From SZUA-38 sp965212525 (GTDB taxonomy: Bacteria; Pseudomonadota; Gammaproteobacteria; Xanthomonadales; SZUA-38): a DNA stretch of 64,000 nucleotides. Numbering within the stretch: position 1 is the first letter of the stretch; each line of letters starts with the position of its first letter. The stretch spans positions 1 to 64,000 of the forward strand of contig CBDBVC010000049.1 in the NCBI GenBank assembly GCA_965212525.1, in the 5' to 3' direction. The position numbers and the translations under genes were made by a program. This document shows positions 53,609 through 62,526 of this stretch, piece by piece. Below the pieces are notes generated by a model that was not told the origin of the DNA, searched no databases, and saw only the letters and a program-made list of their open reading frames with translations.

Positions 53609-55526
53609 ATGTCAAAAGTCATAGGAATTGATTTGGGGACCACAAATTCCTGTGTTGCTGTCATGGATGGCAACACCCCCAAAGTCATCGAAAACAGCGA
53701 AGGTGACCGCACCACACCCTCTATTGTGGCCTTTACCAAGGACGAAGAGGTTCTGGTCGGCCAGCCGGCCAAGCGCCAGGCAGTCACCAATCCGGAGAAT
53801 ACACTTTACGCCGTCAAACGCCTGATCGGACGCAAGTTTTCCGAAGACGTCGTGACCAAGGACAAGGACATAGTCCCCTATAAGATCGTGGCAGCCGACA
53901 ACGGTGACGCCTGGGTAGAAGCCAATGGCAAGAAAATGGCGCCACCTGAAGTGTCGGCACGCGTGCTGATGAAGATGAAGAAGACTGCCGAGGATTACCT
54001 TGGTGAGGAAGTCACTGAAGCTGTCATCACGGTGCCGGCCTATTTCAACGATTCGCAGCGCCAGGCCACCAAGGACGCCGGCAAGATCGCAGGACTGAAA
54101 GTCAGGCGCATCATCAACGAGCCAACTGCTGCCGCACTGGCATACGGCCTGGACAAGAAGGGCAGTGAGCGCAAGATTGCTGTCTATGATCTGGGTGGTG
54201 GCACATTCGACATCTCGATCATCGAGATTGCCGATGTCGATGGCGAGATGCAGTTCGAGGTTCTGGCCACCAATGGTGATACTTTCCTGGGTGGTGAAGA
54301 CTTCGATCTGCGTCTGATCGACTACCTGGTGGATGAGTTCAAGAAGGACCAGGGTGTCGACCTGCGCAATGATCCGCTGGCACTGCAGCGCCTGAAGGAA
54401 GGTGCCGAGAGGGCCAAGATCGAACTGTCATCGGCACAGCAGACCGAAGTCAATCTGCCCTATATCACGGCTGACCAGACCGGGCCCAAGCACCTCAATA
54501 TCAAGGTCACACGCGCCAAGCTGGAAGCGCTGGTCGAGGATCTGGTCAAGCGTACCATCACCCCGTGCAGAACCGCCATCACCGATGCCGGGCTCAAGGT
54601 GGGTGACATCCACGATGTGATTCTGGTGGGTGGACAAACCCGCATGCCCAAGGTTCAGGAAGCAGTATCCGAATTTTTCGGCAAGGAAGCACGCAAGGAT
54701 GTCAATCCGGATGAAGCCGTGGCCATGGGCGCTGCCATTCAGGGTGGTGTACTGGCTGGTGACGTCAAGGACGTCCTGCTGCTCGATGTGACACCGTTGT
54801 CCCTCGGTATTGAAACCATGGGTGGTGTGATGACCAAGCTGATCGAGAAGAACACCACGATTCCAACCAAGGCATCACAGGTGTTCTCTACTGCTGAGGA
54901 CAACCAGACCGCGGTAACCGTACACGTGCTGCAGGGTGAGCGCGACATTGCCTCAGCCCAACAAGTCGCTGGCCCGCTTCGATCTGGCAGGTATCGATTC
55001 GGCGCCACGTGGCATGCCGCAGATCGAGGTCGAGTTCGACATCGACGCCAACGGTATCATGCATGTCCGTGCCACTGACAAGGCAACCGGCAAGGAACAG
55101 AAGATTGAAATCAAGGCCGGCTCTGGTCTCTCGGATGAAGAAATCGAGCGCATGGTCAATGATGCTGAACAGCACAAGGATGAAGATCGCAAGTTCCAGG
55201 AGCTGGTCTCGGCCCGCAACTCGGCAGATGGTATGGTTCATGCCACACGCAGCAGCATCACCGAGCTCGGTGATGAACTGAGTGCCGATGAAAAGGCGCC
55301 GATCGAGGAAGCCATCGTCGCCGTTGAAGAAGCCATGAAAGGCGAAGACAAGGCAGCCATCGAGGCCAGTGTTGAAGCACTGACACAGGTATCTCAGGTG
55401 CTGATGCAGAAAGCCGCTGCCAAGGCCCAGGGACAGGCCGAAGCACCGACAGCCGAAGATGTATCCGAAGACGGTGACAATGTCGTTGATGCCGAATTCG
55501 AAGAAGTGAAGGAAGACGACAAGTAA
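53609..55526 (+). CDS. dnaK: Chaperone DnaK (Hsp70), one +1 frameshift
   Basis: Reads as a 638-residue DnaK across one inserted C. The ATPase domain is complete: VIGIDLGTTNSCVAVMDG, VPAYFNDSQRQATKDAG, INEPTAAALAYG, AVYDLGGGTFDISI and ILVGGQTRMPKV. The frame ends falsely at 55078 after QGERDIASA. With the extra C near 54957-54959 removed it continues ANKSLARFDLAGIDSAPRGMPQIEVEFDIDANGIMHV in parts and to VDAEFEEVKEDDK. The length is 3n+1. DnaK is normally indispensable for growth under stress, so this is the strongest case that the indel is not a real mutation. A strong terminator follows. Confidence 0.95.
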
Positions 55527-55544
55527 GCTGGCATGATTGCCCGA

Positions 55545-55573
55545 AAAACCCGGGTGATTCACCCGGGTTTTTC
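55545..55573 (+). terminator. Terminator between dnaK and dnaJ
   Basis: Perfect 13-bp stem AAAAACCCGGGTG / CACCCGGGTTTTT with a 3-base loop ATT, ending in a T-run. It lies 19 bases after the dnaK stop. Because the 5' arm starts with A's it would act in both directions. Partial read-through would make less dnaJ than dnaK. Confidence 0.85.
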
Positions 55574-55614
55574 AGTCATGCGAATTCAGAAGTACGATGA
55601 GAACCGAGTCAACC

Positions 55615-56727
55615 ATGTCCAAACGCGTTTACTACGAAGTACTTAATGTCGAAAAGAGCGCAGATCAGGCAGAGATCAAGCGTTCAGTCCGTCGTTTGGC
55701 CATGAAATATCATCCAGACCGAAACCCGGATGACGAATCGGCCCAGGAAAAATTCAAGGAAGCCAAGGAAGCTTACGAGGTGCTCAGCGATGAGCAGAAG
55801 CGGGCAGCCTACGACCAGTTCGGGCACCAGGGTGTATCTGGCGGGCCTGGTGGTTTCCAGGGCGGATTCTCCGGTGATGTCGGTGACATCTTCGGTGACA
55901 TCTTCGGTGATATCTTCGGTGGTGGAGGCCGTGGTCGCCAGGCACGCCGTGGCGCCGATCTGCGTTACATGATGGAGATTGATCTTGAAGAGGCCGTCAA
56001 GGGCGTCGACAAGCAGATCACCATTCCCACCATGGTGCAGTGTGAAGGCTGTGCCGGCAGCGGCTCTGAAGACGGAAACCTGAACAACTGCGGCACCTGT
56101 GGTGGTTCCGGGCAGGTACGCATGCAGCAGGGGATATTTGCCGTACAGCAGACCTGCCCCAATTGCCGTGGCGAGGGTCGAATCATCGAAAACCCGTGTC
56201 GGCGTTGTAGCGGTCGTGGCAAGGTCGAGGAACGTCGCACACTGTCGGTGAAGATTCCTGCCGGTGTTGATGATGGTGATCGCATCCGCCTGGCCGGTGA
56301 AGGTGAAGCTGGTGACCGGGGTACCCCTTCCGGTGATCTCTATGTCGATATCCGGGTCAGGAAACATGCCATATTCGAACGTGACGGTGACGACCTGTAC
56401 TGTGAAATTCCCATCCCGTTTGTCACGGCGGCACTGGGTGGTGAAATCAAGGTTCCAACGCTGGACAATCATGTCATGCTGAAGATTCCGGCCGAAACAC
56501 AGACCAACAAGATGTTCAGATTGCGTGGCAAGGGTGTGCAGTCGATCCGGTCACGCGCAACCGGCGACCTGATGTGCCGGGTCAAGGTTGAAACCCCGGT
56601 CAAGCTCAATGGCAAGCAGAAGGACCTTCTCAATCAGTTTGCCGCAACCCTCGATGATGGCGGCAGCAAGCACAACCCGAAAAGCACCTCCTGGGTTGAT
56701 TCGGTCAAGCGTTTCTTCGAGGGCTGA
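55615..56727 (+). CDS. dnaJ: Chaperone DnaJ
   Basis: A 370-residue J-protein (start ATG 55615; an upstream in-frame start at 55597 is less likely). The J domain has the HPD motif (KYHPDRNPDDESAQEKF). The Gly/Phe region contains GDIFGDIFGDIFGGG, made by a 12-base tandem repeat. Four zinc-finger motifs follow: CEGCAGSG, CGTCGGSG, CPNCRGEG and CRRCSGRG. The C-terminal domains have VKIPAGVDDGDRIRLAGEGEAG and PFVTAALGGEIKVPTLD. DnaJ stimulates DnaK ATP hydrolysis and delivers substrates. It follows the dnaK terminator. Confidence 0.97.
   Translation: MSKRVYYEVLNVEKSADQAEIKRSVRRLAMKYHPDRNPDDESAQEKFKEAKEAYEVLSDEQKRAAYDQFGHQGVSGGPGGFQGGFSGDVGDIFGDIFGDIFGGGGRGRQARRGADLRYMMEIDLEEAVKGVDKQITIPTMVQCEGCAGSGSEDGNLNNCGTCGGSGQVRMQQGIFAVQQTCPNCRGEGRIIENPCRRCSGRGKVEERRTLSVKIPAGVDDGDRIRLAGEGEAGDRGTPSGDLYVDIRVRKHAIFERDGDDLYCEIPIPFVTAALGGEIKVPTLDNHVMLKIPAETQTNKMFRLRGKGVQSIRSRATGDLMCRVKVETPVKLNGKQKDLLNQFAATLDDGGSKHNPKSTSWVDSVKRFFEG
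55885..55920 (+). repeat. Tandem 12-base repeat in the DnaJ Gly/Phe region
   Basis: Three copies of about GGTGACATCTTC (the third with T for C in GATATC) encode GDIFGDIFGDIF. Copy number could vary without a frame change. Confidence 0.7.
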
Positions 56728-56809
56728 GCATCTTCAGCACCGCTGCACTGGTCAGCCGAGCGGGAATCGGTAACAATCACTGCTGCTACACGGACAGAGG
56801 GTCTTGTGA

Positions 56810-57583
56810 ATGATCCAGCTCATCATTCTTGGCGGTTCGGGACGCATGGGGCAGGCCATCAGTCGCCTGGCAGACGACATTCTGGATGTGACGATTGCAT
56901 GCCAGCTGGGTTCGGCTGAAACACCTGAATCTACTGATCTGGAGTCCTGCCTTTCAGACGACATCCAAACCGTCCTGATCGACTTTTCTCTGCCTGGCGT
57001 CATTGAGCCATGGCTGCCGTTTCTGTGTCAGCACCGGATCCCAATTGTCAGCGGCGTCACCGGCATGGATTCATCTCAGCAACAGGCGTTGCACAGCGCC
57101 GCAGCCTCGATACCTGTTCTGTGGGGATCCAACATGTCTGTTGGTATCCAGCTGCTTCAATCGGCACTGCAGCAGATTGCACAATGGAACGCGGCTGACA
57201 CGCCGGTCGAACTGCTCGATGTGCACCATACGGCCAAACGTGACGCACCCTCGGGAACTGCGGTCTCGCTGGTCAGGACATGGCTGGAGGCAACCGGTAC
57301 AGAGACGGATCGAGTGCAAACCATGATCGAATCGATGGCACTCGAACAGGTTGGTGCAGGTCAGGTTGGGCATTGTGGGCCTGTTGATATAGAAGTCAGG
57401 CGTGAAGGTGATGTGGTCGGTGAGCATTCCATACGTATCGACATGGGGGAGGAAAGACTGACGCTGAAACACAGTGCACTCGATCGGGATGTCTTTGCCC
57501 GAGGTGCGATCAGGGCTGCACTATGGCTGGTTAATCGCGAATCCGGTTATTATCTGTTTGCCGACCTGTTCAGAGTCGAGTAA
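56810..57583 (+). CDS. dapB: 4-hydroxy-tetrahydrodipicolinate reductase
   Basis: A 257-residue enzyme of the lysine and meso-diaminopimelate pathway, using NAD(P)H. The nucleotide-binding start is LIILGGSGRMGQAISRL; the catalytic and substrate motifs are DFSLPG, SGVTGMD, NMSVGIQLL, VELLDVHHTAKRDAPSGTA (His-His and Lys-x3-SGT), and the C terminus has KHSALDRDVFARGAIRAALWL, typical of DapB. Length is normal (about 250-270). It is transcribed with dnaJ or from its own promoter 82 bases downstream of it, and precedes carA. Confidence 0.96.
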   Translation: MIQLIILGGSGRMGQAISRLADDILDVTIACQLGSAETPESTDLESCLSDDIQTVLIDFSLPGVIEPWLPFLCQHRIPIVSGVTGMDSSQQQALHSAAASIPVLWGSNMSVGIQLLQSALQQIAQWNAADTPVELLDVHHTAKRDAPSGTAVSLVRTWLEATGTETDRVQTMIESMALEQVGAGQVGHCGPVDIEVRREGDVVGEHSIRIDMGEERLTLKHSALDRDVFARGAIRAALWLVNRESGYYLFADLFRVE

Positions 57584-57610
57584 AATATCCTTCCAGCAAA
57601 TTTGTGAACA

Positions 57611-57636
57611 CGGGAGCACTGACAGGCTCCCGTTTT
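57611..57636 (+). terminator. Hairpin with T-run before carA (possible attenuator)
   Basis: Seven-base stem CGGGAGC / GCTCCCG (57611-57617, 57626-57632) with an 8-base loop and TTTT. It lies 28 bases after dapB and 35 bases before carA. It can be the dapB terminator or a pyrimidine/arginine-linked attenuator of carAB; the sequence does not decide. Confidence 0.6.
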
Positions 57637-57670
57637 CGTGTGCCCGCAGTTTTCACCACAAGCGAATGCA

Positions 57671-58804
57671 ATGACCAGGAACCCTCAAAACAAGGCAATA
57701 CTCGCACTAGAAGACGGCACGGTATTTACTGGAATCGGACTTGGGTCCAATGCGGTTGCCACTGGCGAAGTGGTTTTCAACACCGCCATGACCGGCTACC
57801 AGGAAATACTCAGTGATCCGTCCTATGCACGTCAGATGATCACACTGACCTATCCGCACATCGGCAATACCGGATGTAACGACACCGATGAAGAAAGTGG
57901 TGCCAGCCTCGCAACCGGGCTGATCATTCGTGACAACGCCATGCAATCGAGCAACTGGCGCAGTGAATCAACGTTGTCAGACTATCTTGAACGGCACGGT
58001 ATCGCCGGTATCGCCGGGATTGACACACGCGAACTGACCCGCAAGCTGAGAACCCAGGGCGCTCTTCGTGGATGCATCATGTCCGGCTCGATCAATGAAG
58101 CTGAAGCCATCGAAATGGCAAGATCCTGTGCCTCACTCGAAGGTATGGATCTGGCGATTGAAGCCGGGACCCGTGATGTATTCGAGTGGACCGAAGGTAC
58201 CTACGAGCTTCTCGAAGGCAAGTGGCGTTCGTCGGCAGAGCGGTTTCATGTGGTTGCCTGTGACTACGGCTGCAAGCGCAATATTCTGAGGCTGCTGGCT
58301 GACAGAGGCTGCCGTATCACGGTGGTGCCACCGGATATGTCGGCCAATGACATTCTGGCGCTGAAACCGGATGGCCTGTTCCTCTCCAACGGCCCGGGAG
58401 ATCCGGCTGCCTGTGATTACGCCATCGAGACTGTTCGTCAGTTGTTGCAGACGTCGATTCCTGTGTTTGGTATCTGCCTGGGTGCACAGATTATGGCACT
58501 GGCCTGTGATGCCGGGACTCACAAGATGAAATTCGGTCACCATGGTGCCAATCACCCGGTACAGGATCTTGATACCGGACAGGTGATGATTACCAGCCAG
58601 AACCACGGCTTCGCCATTGATGCAGACAGCCTGCCCGAGAATATTCGTATCACGCACAAATCACTGTTTGACGGTTCGGTACAGGGCATTGCACTGACTG
58701 ACCGACAGGCATTCGGATTCCAGGGCCACCCCGAAGCGAGCCCAGGGCCCCATGACATACAGGGGCTGTTCGATCAATTTATCAACATGATGGACGAGAA
58801 CTGA
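57671..58804 (+). CDS. carA: Carbamoyl-phosphate synthase small subunit
   Basis: A 377-residue glutaminase subunit (ATG 57671). It starts with AILALEDGTVFTGIGLG and TGEVVFNTAMTGYQEIL. The class I amidotransferase part includes DYGCKRNILR, LSNGPGDP and the nucleophile elbow FGICLGAQI; the His-Glu pair lies in GFQGHPEASPGPHD. It supplies NH3 to CarB through a tunnel. carB starts 7 bases after its stop. Product feeds arginine and pyrimidine synthesis. Confidence 0.97.
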   Translation: MTRNPQNKAILALEDGTVFTGIGLGSNAVATGEVVFNTAMTGYQEILSDPSYARQMITLTYPHIGNTGCNDTDEESGASLATGLIIRDNAMQSSNWRSESTLSDYLERHGIAGIAGIDTRELTRKLRTQGALRGCIMSGSINEAEAIEMARSCASLEGMDLAIEAGTRDVFEWTEGTYELLEGKWRSSAERFHVVACDYGCKRNILRLLADRGCRITVVPPDMSANDILALKPDGLFLSNGPGDPAACDYAIETVRQLLQTSIPVFGICLGAQIMALACDAGTHKMKFGHHGANHPVQDLDTGQVMITSQNHGFAIDADSLPENIRITHKSLFDGSVQGIALTDRQAFGFQGHPEASPGPHDIQGLFDQFINMMDEN

Positions 58805-58811
58805 CAAGCCC

Positions 58812-61800
58812 ATGCCCAAGCGAACTGATATCAACAGCATTCTCCTGATCGGCGCAGGCCCCATCGTCATCGGACAGGCCTGTGAATTCGATTATTCAGG
58901 CGTTCAGGCCTGCAAGGCTCTCAGGGAGGAGGGGTTCCGCGTCATCCTGGTGAATTCGAACCCGGCCACCATCATGACCGATCCGGAGACGGCGGATGCC
59001 ATCTACATCGAACCGATTACCTGGCAAGCCATCGAAAAGATCATCGAGATCGAGAAACCGGATGCCGTCCTGCCTACCATGGGAGGGCAGACTGCGCTGA
59101 ACTGTGCGCTTGATCTGGCCTCAAAGGGTGTGCTTGAGAAGCACGGCGTCGAGATGATCGGCGCCAGACGGGAAGCCATCGACATGGCCGAGGATCGTGA
59201 GCTGTTCAAGAACGCCATGATCGAGATCGGCCTTGATGTGCCCTTTGCCAAGGTGGCACACAATATCGACGAGGCAATCGAAATCCAGCAGGAAATCGGT
59301 TATCCGACCATCATACGACCGTCGTTCACACTCGGTGGCAGTGGTGGCGGCATTGCCTACAATCGTGAAGAGTTCGTCGATATCGTCAGTCGTGGTCTGG
59401 AGCTGTCGCCAACCACCGAAGTGTTGCTCGAGGAGTCGATGCTGGGCTGGAAGGAATACGAGATGGAAGTGGTGCGGGATCACCGGGACAACTGCATTAT
59501 TGTCTGCTCGATCGAAAATGTTGATCCGATGGGGGTACATACCGGCGACTCCATCACCGTGGCTCCGGCACAGACGCTGACCGACAAGGAATATCAGGTG
59601 ATGCGGAATGCATCACTGGCCGTGCTGCGCAAGATCGGTGTCGACACTGGTGGATCCAATGTTCAGTTTGCCATCGATCCGGAAACCGGTCGAATGATCG
59701 TGATCGAGATGAACCCTCGCGTATCACGCTCATCTGCACTGGCCTCTAAGGCAACCGGATTCCCGATTGCCAAGGTGGCTGCAAAGCTGGCCGTGGGCTT
59801 CACGCTTGATGAATTGCAGAACGAGATCACCGGCGGTGTCACACCGGCATCATTCGAACCCTCGATTGACTATGTCGTGACCAAGATTCCACGTTTTGCT
59901 TTCGAGAAATTTCCTCAGACCGATGCGAGACTGACGACTCAGATGAAGTCGGTGGGCGAGGCGATGTCGATTGGCCGTACCTTTCAGGAGTCTCTGCAGA
60001 AGGCATTGCGCAGCATGGAAACGGGAATTGATGGATTCACGCCCATCATCGATACCGAATCGAGTGAGGATGCCGAGGAAATCCTGCGACACGAGCTGCA
60101 AAGTCCTGGCGCTGACCGGTTGCGTTACGTGGCAGACAGTTTCCGGGCCGGCTTCAGCCTGGAACAGATATTCCAGCTATCCTCCATTGATCCCTGGTTC
60201 CTGGCCCAGATCAGGCATCTCGTCGAAACCGAAACCATCATTGCCGAGCGGGGCCTGCAGGGTCTGGATGCGGACAGCCTGTATCGATACAAGCAGCAGG
60301 GTTTTTCGGATTCACGTCTGGCCACGCTGGTCAGGGTCAAACCGATTGTGGTACGCCATCTGCGTTACACCCTCGGAATTCACCCGGTGTACAAGCGTGT
60401 GGATACCTGTGCCGGTGAATTCGAGTCCTCGACAGCTTACCTGTACTCCTGCTATGAACAGTTCTGTGAATCGCATGTATCCGATCGTGACAAGATCATC
60501 GTGCTTGGTGGCGGGCCGAACCGGATCGGACAGGGCATTGAGTTCGACTACTGCTGTGTTCATGCTGCCTTTGCGCTCAGGGATGCCGGGTTCGAGACCA
60601 TCATGGTCAACTGCAATCCGGAAACCGTTTCGACGGATTACGACACCTCGGACCGGCTATATTTCGAGCCGCTGACGCTTGAAGACGTGCTCGAAATCAT
60701 TCGGCTCGAGAAGCCCAAGGGCGTGATTGTCCAGTACGGCGGACAGACTCCGCTGAGTCTTGCACGGGAACTCGAGGCCGAAGGTGTACCGATTATCGGG
60801 ACCAGTTCGGATGCCATTGATCTGGCCGAGGACCGTGAGCGGTTCCAGAAGCTGCTCAATGATCTGGACCTGAGGCAACCGCCCAATCGTACAGCCAGGA
60901 CAGAGGATCAGGCCGTTGCTCTGGCCGACGAGATTGGCTATCCACTGGTTGTGCGCCCCTCCTACGTGCTGGGTGGCAGAGCCATGGAAGTGGTCTATGG
61001 CAAGAAGGATCTCAGGCGTTATATGCATGCGGCAGTTCAGGTATCGCGTGAATCACCGGTGCTGCTGGACCGTTTCCTGGATCATGCCATCGAGGTCGAT
61101 GTTGATGCCATCTGTGACGGCGAACGTGTCTTTATTGGCGGCATCATGGAGCATATCGAACAGGCAGGTGTCCATTCCGGCGACTCTGCCTGCTCAATTC
61201 CGGCCTTTTCCCTGTCAGATGAAATCCAGAATGAACTGGTGAGGCAGGTCAGGCAGATGGCACTGGGGCTCAATGTGGTCGGTCTCATGAACACCCAGTT
61301 CGCCATCCAGGATGATCGCATCCATGTGCTTGAGGTCAATCCGCGAGCCTCCAGAACCGTGCCGTTTGTTTCCAAGGCCATCGGCATGCCGCTGGCGAAG
61401 ATCGCTGCGCTGTGCATGGCCGGCATCAGTCTGGATGAGCAGGGCGTGCCCGAGGAAGCGGCCAGACCGACCCATTACTGTGTCAAGGATCCGGTGTTTC
61501 CATTCGCCAAGTTCCCGGGCGTTGATCCCATACTGGGCCCGGAAATGCGTTCAACCGGTGAAGTCATGGGTGTTGGCAAGACCTTTGGCGAAGCCAGTGC
61601 CAAATCCAAACTGGCTACCGGTGTTGTGATACCGCGCGCAGGTACCGTGTTCATTTCGGTACGGGATGCTGACAAGGCGCGCGCAGCCGTGGTCGGCGCC
61701 GATCTTGCCAGCCGTGGCTTCAGGATCGTGGCGACAAGGGGAACCTGGGCCTATCTCACGGAACAGGGGCTGTCCTGTGATATGATCAACAAGGTCATGG

Positions 61801-62039
61801 AAGGACGTCCACACATTGTTGATCTGATCAAGAACGATGAAATCAACCTGATTATCAATACCACGGAAGGACGCCAGGCCATTGCCGATTCCTATTCAAT
61901 ACGTCGAATAGCACTGAACCGGCACGTCAATTACTACACGACAATTTCAGGTGCCGAGGCTACTGTACACGCCATCGACAACCAGCAGGATCTATCGGTC
62001 TATTCACTGAAAAGCCTGCACCCGGAGACAAGGACATGA
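58812..62039 (+). CDS. carB: Carbamoyl-phosphate synthase large subunit
   Basis: A 1075-residue enzyme with two homologous ATP-grasp halves. Each half begins with a Rossmann motif: LIGAGPIVIGQACEFDYSG (first) and VLGGGPNRIGQGIEFDYCC (second). The first phosphorylates bicarbonate (PSFTLGGSGGGIAYN, MNPRVSRSSALASKATG); the second, carbamate (RPSYVLGGRAMEVVY, VNPRASRTVPFVSKA). The C-terminal allosteric domain (about 940-1075: FISVRDADKARAAV, IINTTEGRQA) binds UMP, IMP and ornithine. The full-length, unbroken frame shows that not every long gene carries an indel. Confidence 0.97.
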   Translation: MPKRTDINSILLIGAGPIVIGQACEFDYSGVQACKALREEGFRVILVNSNPATIMTDPETADAIYIEPITWQAIEKIIEIEKPDAVLPTMGGQTALNCALDLASKGVLEKHGVEMIGARREAIDMAEDRELFKNAMIEIGLDVPFAKVAHNIDEAIEIQQEIGYPTIIRPSFTLGGSGGGIAYNREEFVDIVSRGLELSPTTEVLLEESMLGWKEYEMEVVRDHRDNCIIVCSIENVDPMGVHTGDSITVAPAQTLTDKEYQVMRNASLAVLRKIGVDTGGSNVQFAIDPETGRMIVIEMNPRVSRSSALASKATGFPIAKVAAKLAVGFTLDELQNEITGGVTPASFEPSIDYVVTKIPRFAFEKFPQTDARLTTQMKSVGEAMSIGRTFQESLQKALRSMETGIDGFTPIIDTESSEDAEEILRHELQSPGADRLRYVADSFRAGFSLEQIFQLSSIDPWFLAQIRHLVETETIIAERGLQGLDADSLYRYKQQGFSDSRLATLVRVKPIVVRHLRYTLGIHPVYKRVDTCAGEFESSTAYLYSCYEQFCESHVSDRDKIIVLGGGPNRIGQGIEFDYCCVHAAFALRDAGFETIMVNCNPETVSTDYDTSDRLYFEPLTLEDVLEIIRLEKPKGVIVQYGGQTPLSLARELEAEGVPIIGTSSDAIDLAEDRERFQKLLNDLDLRQPPNRTARTEDQAVALADEIGYPLVVRPSYVLGGRAMEVVYGKKDLRRYMHAAVQVSRESPVLLDRFLDHAIEVDVDAICDGERVFIGGIMEHIEQAGVHSGDSACSIPAFSLSDEIQNELVRQVRQMALGLNVVGLMNTQFAIQDDRIHVLEVNPRASRTVPFVSKAIGMPLAKIAALCMAGISLDEQGVPEEAARPTHYCVKDPVFPFAKFPGVDPILGPEMRSTGEVMGVGKTFGEASAKSKLATGVVIPRAGTVFISVRDADKARAAVVGADLASRGFRIVATRGTWAYLTEQGLSCDMINKVMEGRPHIVDLIKNDEINLIINTTEGRQAIADSYSIRRIALNRHVNYYTTISGAEATVHAIDNQQDLSVYSLKSLHPETRT

Positions 62040-62512
62040 GAAGACCACCGATGACCAAAAAGGGCGCAGAACGTCTGCGTGCCGAACTGGATCATTTGAA
62101 GAAAGTCAAACGGCCCAAGGTGATCGAGGACATCGCCGAGGCGCGGGCTCACGGGGATCTCAAGGAGAATGCCGAGTACCATGCAGCACGAGAACAGCAG
62201 GGCTTCATCGAGGGGCGTATCAAGGAACTTGAAGGCACGCTGTCTTCATCAGAAGTAATTGATATCTCTTCACTCAATGTGGGGCAGCGCATTGTCTTCG
62301 GTGCCACCGTCGAACTTGAGGATATCGACAATGAAACGACGGTTACCTATCAGATTGTGGGTGATCTCGAAGCCGATATTTCCAAGGGCCTGATCTCGGT
62401 CAGTTCACCCATCTCACGTGCGCTGATCGGCAAGGAAGAGGGGGATGAAATTGTGGTCGATGCACCAGGTGGCCAGCGCGAATATGAAGTCATCTCGGTT
62501 AACTATATCTGA
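62036..62512 (+). CDS. greA: Transcription elongation factor GreA
   Basis: A 158-residue factor that rescues backtracked RNA polymerase by stimulating transcript cleavage. The N-terminal coiled coil: KGAERLRAELDHLKKVKRPKVIEDIAEARAHGDLKENAEYHAAREQQ in parts, with the acidic DLKEN tip carrying the two catalytic acidic residues. The C-terminal FKBP-like domain has DEIVVDAPGGQREYEVISV. Start ATG 62036 overlaps the carB stop (ATGA). A later Met (62051) is possible. The carAB-greA order is common in gammaproteobacteria. Confidence 0.97.
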   Translation: MRRPPMTKKGAERLRAELDHLKKVKRPKVIEDIAEARAHGDLKENAEYHAAREQQGFIEGRIKELEGTLSSSEVIDISSLNVGQRIVFGATVELEDIDNETTVTYQIVGDLEADISKGLISVSSPISRALIGKEEGDEIVVDAPGGQREYEVISVNYI

Positions 62513-62526
62513 TACGGGATCGTCAC

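Noticed and set aside
526..54960. Programmed +1 frameshifting at a shared slippery motif
   Set aside because: The shift sites (CCC-A, GAA-A, CGC-C, GAG-A, CAG-G, CTG-G, GCC-C) share no single motif, are not followed by early stop codons in most cases, and include genes never known to frameshift.
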